A stretch of DNA of 64,000 bases from Rhizophagus clarus (lineage: Eukaryota > Glomeromycota > Glomeromycetes > Glomerales > Glomeraceae): contig BLAL01000165.1 of NCBI GenBank assembly GCA_015698045.1, forward strand, positions 906,001-970,000. The letters run 5' to 3'. Numbering within the stretch: the first letter of the stretch is position 1; the number at the start of each line of letters is the position of its first letter. The notes under the pieces were generated by a model. It worked only from the letters and a program-made list of their open reading frames with translations. It made no database searches and had not been told where the DNA came from. Of this stretch, positions 24,489 through 36,075 are shown in pieces. Both the position numbers and the translations under genes were made by a program.

Positions 24489-26301
24489 CTAATCATCATA
24501 AAACAAGTCGTCATGCAACGTCATTAATGTATCATCACCTCTGAGAATTACATCTGTTTCCTCCTCCTCTTCAAAAGAGCCTGTTTTCGGGATTTCTGGA
24601 ACTTTTTCCCTCAATATCTCCTGCGCGTCATGTATAGTAAAACCTCCTTTTTTTTCGAATAAATCCTAATAAAGTATTAATTCGAATTTATCTAACTGAA
24701 TAGATTTCAAATTATATAAATTGGTTTAAATAACAGCCACATACCTTAAATTTCCAATATCATCGTTCTAGAGGTTTTTTCTCGCACTCTACGTCAGGGT
24801 AGCTAGGATTCAATACTATATCGCATATCACTGACGTATAAATATAGATATTCTGAAATGACTCGTCAGTATCAGATATTGCGGGAAATGTGAGTTTTGT
24901 TATATTTTTGATTACATTATCGTTATCATCATATAACTTATTATAACACTCTTTAACTTGTGGTAAATTTTTCCAGCTCGTTATATCTTGCGGGCTTTTT
25001 TGTTTATTACCACTTATTGATTGTAGACCGAATTCCTTAAAAATAGCGCTTTTCATTGCTGCAACGTATACTCCTCTCATATCTTTCATTTTTCGCATGA
25101 GCTATAAAAGAAAATAAAAAATCCATAATGATAATCGAAAAATTTAAATTAAACACAACAGTTATGATTATGATTATTAATGATAATCACCATAGAATGA
25201 TGGCGTCCTGAAAATGCGTTCGTCCACTCTCTATAGCCTACTTCATGAAAATAATCAGGATGATGTTGATTTAGCCAATTTTCGAGCTCCAACTTAAAAT
25301 TTTCAAAGGTAGGCCACATATTGTCCGGAAAGGATTTATTGCACATCGAGTTATAACCTTCCTATATTAGTGTGTGATAATAAATAATTGCAATTATGTT
25401 GTGATTTGGTGACGGATGGTATAAGAGAGAATAGCACCAGGTTTTCGTTAGAAACTTACATTGAAGACCTTTTCGCTTAGGTCAATTTTTTTCTTTTTCT
25501 CATTTTGCAACTTAATCTGGTTCTGGATCCATCCGACTTTCTCGAGCGTCTCTTTATATAATTCATATAGAGCTCGTATTTGCCTACCTTGTTTTATAAG
25601 CATGTCCTCGCAACTTTTTCTGCTTTTAGGAGGTTGGACATTGATCTCTGGTGTTTCTTCTGCAGTTGTAGTTGACGAGCTTCTTCCATGCTCAACAGCT
25701 GGCGTGGTCGGCCTACTGCGCCGTACATTTTCTCTATTTGTTTCCAGTACAAGCGTTTCAGAATGTTCATTGCCAGCTGACGTTAATGTATTAACCCAGT
25801 AAATTGTATTAGGTATAATAGATGTAAACTGAAATGAAATATTGACAATTTTCGAGTCTGGAAATTATCACTTACTTTGCTTTGATTGTCTGCCGTATGT
25901 TTTAAGTTGTTTAGAAATATATTCCTTTATCCTTCGAGTGTTATCTAAAAAATAAATGATTGATTATAAAAGGTTTATTAACATAATATCTAACAAATCA
26001 TAATAAATATATATGGATCATTACCTTCTGCTAGTGGTGTAGTTTGCGAAGATTCTGCTACTACTTCCATTTCTTCTTGATCACTATCTGATTCCTGGTT
26101 ACTAGTATCTGATTTTTTGGCTGTCTCTTTAGCTCGTGAACTAATAGTATCTGATTCTTTAGCAGGCTCTTTAGCTTGCGAAGTATCTTTCCGCTTTACG
26201 ATTTTTCTTGGGCCTTCTTGTTCATTATTATATTCATTATTTGATTCCTGAGACTGTTTATCTTTGTTAGCTCTAGTGGAATATTTTCATTTTTTTGGCA
26301 T
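24489..26301 (-). pseudogene. Accessory (second) gene of Plavaka-like element 1, function unknown, broken by stops
   Basis: Multi-exon minus-strand gene starting at ATG 26301. Recognisable exons encode: a Lys/Ser/Glu-rich N-terminus (TSNQESDSDQEEMEVVAE); a basic segment (RRIKEYISKQLKTYGRQ); a long exon (about 25830-25464) with a predicted coiled coil (QIRALYELYKETLEKVGWIQ); EGYNSMCNKSFPDNMWPTFE; an exon at about 25101-24760 with SWKNLPQVKECYNKLYDD; and an acidic C-terminus (GSFEEEEETDVILRGDD). That last segment aligns with EWKSKPEVKRCYNNLFKK in the divergent gene of element 2 (58070-59469), so the two are homologous. In-frame TGA at codon 5 and near 24768 disrupt this copy. I recognise no named domain. 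By analogy with CACTA elements it could be a DNA-binding TnpA-like partner, which is inference. Confidence 0.6.
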
Positions 26302-26599
26302 TTTTTTAAAAAAGGTTTGAAACAAATTAGTAAAAAAAGAAAGATATAAATGGTTAGACTAAAGAAGAGCGAAGAAAAATTTAGTATAAAGTGGAAAAAG
26401 GAGTGAACGAAAAAGGATTGAAGAAGAAGCAGATGAAAAAGGATTGAAGAAGAAGCGGACGAAAAAGGATTGAAGAAGATTTGAATGTAAAATCAGAGAT
26501 AAAAAAAGTTTAAAAAAAAGGTTGGAAAAGTATCCTATATATAAACTTTTCTAAAGTTTGATAAACTATTTAGATCAGTAAAACTCGATGTGACGCGTA

Positions 26600-27030
26600 A
26601 ATAATTATAATGCATACTAATTAAATTATTATAGCGACGCGTTATTAATTGTAATGTATAATTAAAATATTATAACGATGCATATTAGTTAATTGTACTC
26701 AAAATTAAATGGATTAAACAAGGGATAACGACGCATATTAGTTAATTGTACTCAAAATTAAATGGATTAAACAAGGGATAACGACGTATATTAGTTAATT
26801 GTAAATAAATTCAAGGGATAACGATGCATATTAATTATTTGTAAATAAATTCGAGAGATACAGTAACAATGCACATTAGTGTTAATTGTACTCTAAAATT
26901 AAATAAATTCGAGGGATAACAATATATATTAGTTAATTGTAAATAAATTCGAGGGATAACGATGCATATTAATTATTTGTAAATAAATTCGAGGGATACG
27001 GTAACAATGCACATTAGTTAACTGAAAATA
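26600..27030. repeat. Imperfect minisatellite between the divergent genes of element 1
   Basis: Units of the form TTAGTTAATTGTAAATAAAT then TCGAGGGATAACGATGCATA recur with variable spacing of about 40-65 bases from 26640 to 27020, some with an ACTCAAAATTAAATGGATTA insert. The array lies in the intergenic gap of the divergent gene pair and could be a spacer or a regulatory array. Confidence 0.75.
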
Positions 27031-27393
27031 TCCAATCATAGTAGTAAATGGTATCGATCTCTTTCAATTACTCAAAATTAAATAAATTATTTGAAAATTT
27101 AACAATACAAAACAATACAATTAATCGAGATATAACGATGCATATTTAATTGTTGTACTCAAAAATTAAATAGATCAACAATACAATTAAGAAAAATCTA
27201 AAAATATCTGTATTGTTTACTAATAAAACTAATCGTCGTCTACTACTAGTAAAGCTGAAATAATGAAATATATATATTACATCGTTTTTTGGTTTTGTTC
27301 AGGCAATAAATTCCGTTTTTACTAGTTTTGTTCAGGCAACAAATTCACTTTCATAAAATTTGGTTCCGTTCACTATCGCTAAAATCACTCAAA

Positions 27394-30273
27394 ATGACCT
27401 ATAAATGTTCATATTGTTCATGTACTTTTTCGTCAACTTATACATTAAAATGACATATTTCAGACAAGCATCAATATATTGACGAAGATGAAGAAGTAAC
27501 CTTTCAATCAAACATGCCACACGAAGAACCTGATCTCTGGGATGATGATGATAAAGAAGTATCAAAAGTGCCATATCATGAAGAATCTGGTCTCTGGGAT
27601 GATGATCTTTCAATGAAAGATGACGAATCTGAATCGAAAATAACATTAGAACAACCCGTAGAATCTCATGAAAATTTACAAATTTCTGAAGAGTCGGATG
27701 AGAAAAGTGGGAAATTTGATGACAACGATGAGTCAGATGAGAAAAGTGGTGAATTTGATGACGACGATAATGAGAATAATGAAGTTGACTTAACATACTC
27801 GTTATCTATCAATGCTGAAGATTTTTGTGGGACCACACTAGATGATGCAATAAGAGACAAAACACATTCACCTAACACTGAATGGCCGAACGACATTTAT
27901 CGTGAATTCATGAAAATTGTTATGGAATATCAATTATCTAATTCTTGCAGTGATAGGATAATTAAGTTAATCAATAAAAGCAGACAAGAGGCCAAAAAAA
28001 ACTCATTACCAATAAATACTAAGGAAGGTCGTAGATTTCTTGATGTTAACGAATTTTCTTATATGAAATTCAAAAAAGTCCTTATCACGAAATTCCAGGA
28101 TAAAGATTATTCTTTTTATTATCAACCGATAATTCATGGAATTAAAGTTCTGCTTCTTCAATCCGAAATGAATGAAGAATTTGTTTTTAAGTATAAAAAT
28201 CACAATATATTGATTAAGACTTATGGTGAACAATTCGAAAGTAATTGGTGATATATCACGGAAAATAAAATTCCTGTCGATAACAAATTATTATCGATAA
28301 TAATCTACGCCAATTCTACAACTTGTGATTATCTGGGCAAAACTTTTGAACATCCTATATATATTTCACTCGGAAATATACCAAATTAGCAGCGAAATAA
28401 ACCTAACGCTAAAGTACTTGTTGGTTATTTGCCAAAATTGAAAGCAAAAGATAATACTACAAGGAATTCTGAGTCTTTCCGAAGATTACAGAGACTTGTT
28501 TTTCAGAGATGTCTCCGAATATTATTATCGCCGATAATGAATCAAAATGACATGTATTTAGTTGTTCAAAATAAAATACATCCATTTACACCAAAATTAT
28601 CGGTTATCCTTGCTGATATGGCGGAAGCAGGAGCATTTACCGCAACATATCTTCCATCAACTTCTAAATGACCATGTTATTATTGCTTGATAAATAATGA
28701 AGATCTTAATAATATGGCATTATCTCATATTGATTTACGAACTCCAGAAAAGATGAAACTAGCTATTAGTGAGAATCAAGCAAATGAATTTTCGATTCAT
28801 AAGGAGTTTAATTATTTTTGGGATTTTGACGATTTTAATATTTATGAGGCGACTGCTCCAGATCGTATGCATTTACTCGACCTTGGATTAACAAAGTATC
28901 TCATAGAATTTACTTGTGAATTGTTACACTGAAAGGTCAGCAATAGAGCAGTAAAAGATATGGACCACAGATTGTGCGCAATCCCACGATATTCAGACTT
29001 AATAATATTAAAAAACGGATTGGAAAATATATCTAAATTTACTGCTAATGATTATCGTAATATAATGAAAGTGATTATTTTCGTTATAGATAATTTATAC
29101 GATGATTATAAAGAAGGTGGAATACCATGTAAGAGACTGTGCAATATTTTTCATAAATATTTGGTAATGTATATAAAGTTGCGTCAGGAGTCATTTACGG
29201 ATACCGAGTTAACAGAATTAGAGGTAAATATCGATTATTAATTCTAAACCAAATCTTTAATTAGTATTTAATTTCAGTTTTTTAAAAATTTATTACTACT
29301 ATTACTAGATGTTAATAACTGAATTCTGTCAAGAATTTGTAACGATATTTGCCGAATATTCTCCAAGTCGCTGTAAAATACCTAAACTTCACGTGCTTCG
29401 TTATCATGTAATTTCGTCAATTCGACTTTATGGTTCGATGAATGGGATGTCAACAGAATCATATGAAACTTTGCATAAGAAGAGCGTTAAAACTCCATAT
29501 CGAATGACAAATAAAAGAAATTATGTTCCACAAATGTTAACTACGGTAATGTTATATGATCTGTTTCGTCATAATCTATTTTAATCGATTAATTTAAATT
29601 TGATACGATAGGTGCGACGTCAATATTTAGCCTTGAAACAAAAAAAACCTACGATAAGGAGATCTAGTGGATTTCGAAATCTTTTATGGGAGTTCAAATT
29701 TACTGAAATTGAAACAACAGTTTCTAAAATAAAACAAGACACCGATATCCATCATCTGTATAAAGAAGGGTTTGATAACCTTCATGCAGGTTTTGAAGAG
29801 TTTTTGACGGAAAATGAGTTAGAATATGATTGTGAATCTGGGCATTTTAAAATATATTTTAGTGTAGCAGTTGAATCAACTGATATTATCCGAACAGCAG
29901 GAACCTTTTATGGTAATGAATGGTTCAGTGATGTAGTAGTCTCTTCCGAAGAAACTGCGTGGTATGGAAAGGTATGATATGCTTAAAATTTTTTATTAAG
30001 ATTTTTGTCATGATGACATGTTATTAACTGAATTAAATTTAGGCACTTTTATTATTGGAATTTTTTGCAAAAGGTTTAAAAGAGCCAGTAAATCTTGCTT
30101 TGTTACGATGGTATGAAGAAGTACAAGAAGAAGAAATCATATACGACTGTCCAAGATTATGGCTAACTGATCAATATACATGTGTTTACTTAGATTCGGT
30201 TAATATGTCAGTTCACATTATACCAAGAAATAACTGTGAAAATGAATATTTTGTTAATATGTATATTTTTTAA
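27394..30273 (+). pseudogene. Plavaka-like transposase, element 1 (several in-frame stops)
   Basis: Starts MTYKCSYCSCTFSSTYTLK, a C2H2 zinc finger interrupted by TGA right before its first His. An acidic linker with repeated DLWDDDD / SGLWDDD follows, then a conserved region (LITKFQDKDYSFYYQP, later EHPIYISLGNIPN), the core ATAPDRMHLLDLGLTKYL, an intron at about 29224-29308, and HVLRYHVISSIRLYGSMNG.. with YETLHKKSVKTPYRMTNKR, the Plavaka signature. The C-terminal exons are 29612-29971 and 30043-30273, ending CVYLDSVNMSVHIIPRNN. In-frame stops lie at the finger, at about 28249, 28387, 28669 and 28930. Comparison with the element 2 transposase shows that two of them replace Trp codons and the others fit CGA to TGA. 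The family would catalyse cut-and-paste transposition; this copy cannot make a full protein. Confidence 0.82.
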
Positions 30274-30370
30274 AGTGTAAAATAAAATTAGATTAATATT
30301 CTTAGTATTCATTTGTATATGAGTGCGTTTTATGATTTATTAATGAAACAATAAATAATGGATTTAACTT

Positions 30371-30710
30371 GATTATTTTTGATAATTGTCAATATCGCAA
30401 ATCATCGTTGAGATTATTTTCGATAATTGTCAATATCGCAAATTATCAGTGCGATTATTTTCGATAACTGTCAATATCGCAAATTATCAGTGCGATTATT
30501 TTCGATAACTGTCGACATCGCAAATTATCAGTGCGATTATTTTCGATAACTGTCAATATCGCAAATTATCAGTGCGATTATTTTCGATAACTGTTGACAT
30601 CACAAATTATCAGTGCGATTATTTTCGATAATTATCAATATCACAAATCATCGTTAAGATTATTTTCGATAATTGTCAATATCGCAAATTATCAGTACGA
30701 TTATTTTAGA
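30371..30710. repeat. 41-bp tandem array in the right subterminal region of element 1
   Basis: GATTATTTTCGATAA-type unit starts recur at 30371, 30412, 30453, 30494, 30535, 30576, 30617, 30658 and 30699, a constant 41-bp period. The unit continues TGTCAATATCGCAAATTATC. The first and last units carry CATCGTTGA/CATCGTTAAG variants. It lies 140 bp inside the right terminus, where CACTA-type elements carry transposase-binding subterminal repeats. Confidence 0.9.
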
Positions 30711-30850
30711 AAAAGTTAAATATTGTTGTATAATTATGAGATAATTATCGAATATTAACACATTATGTTGACCATCGATTTATAAATACGATATTTATTG
30801 ATAAAGTGATAATTATCGATGTATATCTTCTGAAAAAATTTCCTGATGAT

Positions 30851-31109
30851 TATAGATTTTATAGATTGTGACGTTAAAGTTTTTTTCTTTTTTGTTTGAC
30901 TAAATATCATTACTATCATATTACCAGTTAGGCCAGACCAAATCAAATATTTGTTTAACATAACATAAGTCAACCGATAGGAGAGAGGAGTGTTAAAAAT
31001 AATGTATATATATATTTATTTATTTACATTATACAATATATAATTTATTAATGTTATTAATGTTATATACAAAAATTTTTAAATTCGTATATAACAAATA
31101 AACATGTCA
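30851..31109. other. Short AT-rich spacer
   Basis: Flank of Plavaka-like element 1, up to the end of the degraded DDE-like gene; only a TATATATATATTTATTTATT run and AT-rich sequence are seen. Confidence 0.4.
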
Positions 31110-34100
31110 ATCATTTTCATTATTAAACACCCATCGTACAAAAAAAATACAATTTTAACATTTTTGCCATTTAGAAGAGCACCTGTTAGTTTTAATCTCT
31201 CCTTTAATGTGAAATTCTTTCCTATTTTGATGACATTCTTTATATAAAAGATAAATTTGTTTGAAGCATTCTTTTAAAGATTAAGGAGGAGTTACCAAGT
31301 CTTCTCTTTCTCCATAATAATAACAAATCAGATAGTTGCCTAATTTACGACTTGAATAATACAATATTTCAATCAGTGAATTACAACTGATTTGAGTGCG
31401 CACAAATATTAATTCTTTTAAATAATGATCGTCAGGAAAAATTGGAGCACCACAGGAATATGAATATGAATTCAGTACTTATTGGAAATCTTCTTGTTCT
31501 TCATGAGTCAAGGATTTTTCACTATACACACAGTGACGTTTTTCACAATCTTCACAATTAATGTAATTACAGATCTTTGACACAACCAGGATGGACTTCA
31601 AAATAGGCTCTGCACTCGCTTGTGATTTCATGTAAGTTGGTCTATATTCTTCAGTGGTTTCAGTTCCATAGACATCTTGAAAAGTTGCATAATGATCTGT
31701 ATTGTCTATTATTTTTTAAGAAAATTTAATATCTAATTAAAATTAATTATATGAAGAAAATAAATTATCATGTGAAGGAATTGGATCTGAAAGAAAACTC
31801 AGAGTATTAAATTTAGAAAATGGAAAGCAAATTGGTTTACAATATAAACATGTAGGATTATTATATTTTTTTATCTTGAAAATAAATAAAAATAAAATAT
31901 TATTAATAATAAAATAAGAAAACTAATTTATTACAAAATGTTATGCATTAATGCATACCTGAAAACTATAGACATGTGCGTGACAATGGGTATTTATAAA
32001 TTCAACCAATGTAGAGTGATGATTTATTTGTACCTATGTAGTTTCTTCGATTCTTAATGTTGAATCAATATCAGAAATAGACTGCACAAAATTATTCTAA
32101 GAATATCTTATAAATAGAAAAAAAATTGTAAATCAAATGATAAATTATATCTCAAATAATGCAGCAATGCTCTTCTCATTTGCTGGTTCGTGACATCTAA
32201 GTTTTTTATCTTTAAATAAAAGTCGTTCTGTTCTATTGTTTAGTAAATTTTGAATGTTTGTTATACTATCTTTTAACTCAGACTTTAATTCACTAGATTC
32301 TTGAGCTTTTTTTCATATATTATCTAGTATATTTGCCATCTTAAATAAAGCTTCAGATCCAGAGCTCATTTGATCACGCTTAAGTGTAACACCTTGAAGA
32401 CCTATGTTTAAAATGCTCATAAAGCATTCTGCAGGGTTTGTCCAACTATAGTTAGGAGCTGTATGAACTGCTATAAGCAAATTAAAATCCTCCACAAAGA
32501 AAAAGACAAATCAGTACAATTTGTACTGATCTATAGTTACATCAATGGTCTGGACCTTCATCAGTATAAAGACACAAAATTAGTGATAATATTTGATGCT
32601 CATATTGAACATTAAGTGCATTTAAAAACTCAGCTGAATGTTGAATAGCACTGCTTAGTTTAAAGACTGTATCTTTATAAGATACAAACACTTGACCATT
32701 ATAAAATGATTCTGAAATATCATTAGGAATTAAAATAAAAAATATGACAGATGGAATCAAGGAAAGTTTGGTGAAATCATGATCAGCAGCAGCTAAAACA
32801 CTGTCCTGAGTAACTAAAGAACATCGATTTTGTACTTCTGTAAAAACTGCAACTTTCTCTTCAATGGGGATTTTGTGTTTATCATTAGCTAATATTAAGC
32901 AAGTCCATTGACAATACTGAATGCAAAATTTTCTAAGATATCAAAAAAGAGCTGCACAATAATATGCATCATCACTATTTTTCTGAAGCAGCCTACTTTG
33001 TACTTTAAATTTCATATTAAATCGGCTAGTATGATATATTACTCATGTTGTAGTAGCATTTGTAAAACAAAACTAAAGGCAGATCCATTCTTCTGATAAA
33101 ATGTGAATAGTGGAAGAAATAGAAAAATTATGAATTTTTTTTAGCCTTTCCACTATGATTTTATGAAGATCATAAACAGATAAAGCGAAGGGTATATATA
33201 AAACAGTTCCATGTCGCCTTTTATCAACCGCAAACAAATTCTAATAAATAAATTTATAGATTAGTGACTTGTATATTAATCACGTTAAAATAACTTAGTT
33301 TTTATACCTGCTTATTAAAATAAGCTTCTAATTCATCCCAAAACTCATTAAATTTTGTTCCTTTCAATCTATTATTTGTTTGCAAATCAAATATAATATC
33401 AGGATCAGCTAAAGTTAGTATTAATCGTAGTTTTTCTTTTACTTCACAAGAAATAGTATTTGAAGTTACAGAAGCATCGCCAGTAAGATCAAAATAAAGC
33501 ATTCTTAATATGGCTGGTAAAATTTTCTTAACATAAAAATACTAAAAATTAGTATAACAATAATGAATGATGAGAAGTGTAATATTTATTAAATACCAAC
33601 TGAATTGTATTATAGTTGTTATTATTGCCTTATTTAGCACATTTTTTTGCATTTGCCATGTAAAATAATGAGGTAATTCTTCATGAATCCTTGCTAGTAT
33701 ACGTGCTTTTGAAGTCTCATTCTGTTCGTCATTAAAAACTTCAGTTTCAGGAATTTTCCATATATAATTAATGGTTCCTAAATAGTTTCCTTGATGATAT
33801 CTAAAAAAAATACAAATATTAATAATAATATCACCAAAAAATTTGTTATGTAATATACAAATACTAATCTATATATGCCTATCGGAAATATAAGTTGCAA
33901 ATTTTTCATAAACTGATATCGTTTCATAACATCATTTGGAAGATATGACTGAATATTAATATATTCATAATAGTATTTTTCGAATAAAACATCATTCAAT
34001 CAGATGTAATTCTCACTTAGATTGTTATTTTTACAGGCAGCAATTTGGTACATAGTATTACTGTTTTCAGGACTGCGGGCACTACTTTTATCACTATGAT

Positions 34101-34912
34101 AAAGTTTGTTTATACTATTATTTGTTGTCACTAAATATTCTGAATATTTTCTCATAATTTCAATTAACAAAACAATTGTGGGTATCATTTGATTATACAA
34201 ATCATCACATATCTATGGTTGACTAATAGATAATTCAAGAGAACTTGACAGTTGAGCAAGTTTTTGATATGATAAAGGGTTTTTCTTATAATGACTGGTA
34301 TGATAAAATATATTATATGATTTTACCATTTTGATAAGTCTTCAGTTGTGTAAAAAAATCCAGTAAATGATATGAACGTGTATTCAATGTAAAAAAATGT
34401 GGATCAATATACCAGAGCGCATCTGTAAGACAATTCACAAATTTTTTGCCAATCATATCATGTAAACCACTCATCCAGTCAACTTTCTGGACTTGAAATA
34501 ACTCTATTATTTCATTGTAAAGTTTGTCATAATTATTGTATTCAGTTAGATATTGAGGAAGTAAAGGCTTACGAGAATTATCCATTAAAATTTTAAATGT
34601 ATTTAGTTTGTTTTAGGTTGAAGCTGGTATATCTTGTATATCTGAATTTGTATCAAATACTAAACAAAATTTAACCTGCATAAATCCCAAAATTTCTAGC
34701 ATTTTTAAGTCACCATTTAGCCCATTATTAACTTCTCTCCAGGTTTCAGATTTTTCTCATCTAACAAAAATCTGTACCTTTCTATCATAATATTGCCCTA
34801 ACGTTATTGTTTCAAAGAGATCATAAAACTGATGAGCAGCTTTTATACTCATTATACGTTCAAGTATAACAGTTTTAAGACCTTCGTTAACTTGAACTAA
34901 AAGATAAAGCAT
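31110..34912 (-). pseudogene. Degraded gene of an unnamed DDE-like/transposon-associated family
   Basis: Reading the minus strand in three frames recovers one long ancestral protein in order: MLYLLVQVNEGLKTVILERI at 34912, LPQYLTEYNNYDKLYNEI, a helical segment, NYIWKIPETEVFNDE, LRLILTLADPDIIFDLQTNN, FAVDKRRHGTVLYIPFALSV, ANDKHKIPIEEKVAV, DHDFTKLSLIPSVIFFILIP, LCLYTDEGPDH, and SWTNPAECFMSILNIGLQGV, then a Cys-rich end (CNYINCEDCEKRHCVYSEK). The pattern 'DDKH..', 'YSDGGPDHR' and 'SWRNPVERIMS' is one I know from an uncharacterised protein family widespread in fungi and invertebrates. The spaced Asp residues suggest a DDE-type nuclease, but that is inference. Multiple stops and frameshifts are present. 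I could not find terminal inverted repeats. Confidence 0.6.
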
Positions 34913-35499
34913 TTTTTATAAGCTGAAATTGAAATTACCATAGTTGAAAAATTAAAAGCACCTTCCATTTACATGAAAAATTATGAAAACATGTTGCAAA
35001 TTAGTGTGACCTGTCATAATACAGCATTTTGGATTATGATACGATTACAACTTGGGTTGCAATCTATTACAACCATTACGACACCAATTTTTTCCTATAT
35101 GAAAATTATGGCATAAAGTACTTACGACTTACACCAATTACGTTACAACCTATTACAACTGCTACAACCTATTACAGCAGGCAACACTATTGCAAATCTT
35201 TGATCTTTTTTATAAATTAACCAGGTATTTATTTAAGGAGTATTTAAGAAGTACATATTTTAAAGTAGTACATTTTGCTTGATCAGTAAATGTCATGTGA
35301 CTAAAATATTACAATTCTATTGGTCAAATATAATGTACAATATCTGACAAAATTTTGCAAAAACAGAGGGGAGAATATGTTAAATGAAATATTGGTTTGG
35401 CCTAGCCTTACGGTATATTAAACCTAACCAAAATTATGTTAAATCTAGCCAAAATTAAAATCATCTTAAATTGCATTTTTAAAATCGTATGCTATAGCG
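34913..35499. other. Spacer before the gypsy 5' LTR
   Basis: Contains short repeated motifs of the type ACAACCTATTACAACTGCTA (about 35050-35180) in several near-copies on one strand, and otherwise AT-rich sequence. No gene. Confidence 0.4.
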
Positions 35500-36075
35500 T
35501 AATAAAGACAATGATAGAAACAATTTGACGGCAATATAATAGATGACATGATCACGTGATAGTAATACAAGACACATGATATAACTAGACAGTAATACAA
35601 GACGCATGATATAACTAGACAGTAATACAAGATACATGATATAACTGGACAGTAATATAAGACACATGATATAACTGGACAAACTGGACAGTAATACAAG
35701 ACACATGATATAACTGGATAGTAATACAATTATATCATTAGAAGGAGCTAGAAAGTATTGGAAAAGAGTAGAAAGTCTTGGCATTATGTCAATGGAAAAG
35801 ATTAAAAAAGACTAGAATAAAAGATAGAAATAGAAGATAGAATAGTAAAATAGGAATCAATTAGTTAATTAATAACTTTTAATAATAGATAAATGAAAAT
35901 AGATAGTTAGTTATTATAAAACATAGAATAGAAAATTAATCACTTATATAATTTATTAATTCATTAGAATAAAGAATATTATAAATATGACTTGTAATCG
36001 AGGGAAAACCCTCAGTTTAGTTTTAGCTCAATAATAAAATAAATAATTATTAAAAAAATACATTTGTATACTTAT
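35500..36075 (+). repeat. 5' LTR of the gypsy element (right boundary approximate)
   Basis: Matches the sequence from 63621 onward. It starts TAATAAAGACAATGATAGAA where the 3' copy starts TGATAAAGACAGTGATAGAG, so the original end was probably TG. It contains 30-bp tandem units (AGTAATACAAGACACATGAT plus ATAACTGGAC) at 35561-35730, a TATAAATA box near 35970, a GAGGGAAAACCCTC hairpin at 36000, and CAATAATAAAATAAA, a possible polyadenylation site. The 3' LTR runs out of the window before the equivalent of the right end, so the boundary here is a guess. Confidence 0.75.

Larger units (their letters stand above)
24021..30850 (+). mobile_element. Plavaka-like (CACTA/CMC-related) DNA transposon 1, degraded
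   Basis: Terminal inverted repeats: the left end reads ATCATCAGGAAATTTTTTTA and the reverse complement of the right end reads ATCATCAGGAAATTTTTTCA, with similarity continuing to ATCGAT about 36 bp in. Flanks are TA on both sides, a possible 2-bp target duplication. The element holds two divergent genes, 26301-24489 (-) and 27394-30273 (+), a minisatellite between them (26600-27030), a 124-bp direct repeat inside the left end and a 41-bp array inside the right end. The transposase type (C2H2 finger, RMH-LDLG core, LHKKSVKTPYRMTNKRN segment) matches the fungal Plavaka group as I know it. Several stops in both genes show it is no longer autonomous. Confidence 0.85.

Noticed and set aside
27394..30273. 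Reassigned stop codons (alternative genetic code) in the element 1 transposase
   Set aside because: The host genes in this window use TGA, TAG and TAA as normal stops, and comparison with element 2 shows that the stops replace Trp or fit CGA codons by single transitions.
30371..30710. Second regular array (41-bp period) that could suggest a CRISPR or centromeric satellite
   Set aside because: No spacers, only nine unit starts, and it sits just inside a transposon terminus.
35466..35784. Minus-strand frames with repeated VLYYCPVISC peptides (also at 63543-63896)
   Set aside because: These are translations of the 30-bp LTR repeats, whose unit length is a multiple of three.
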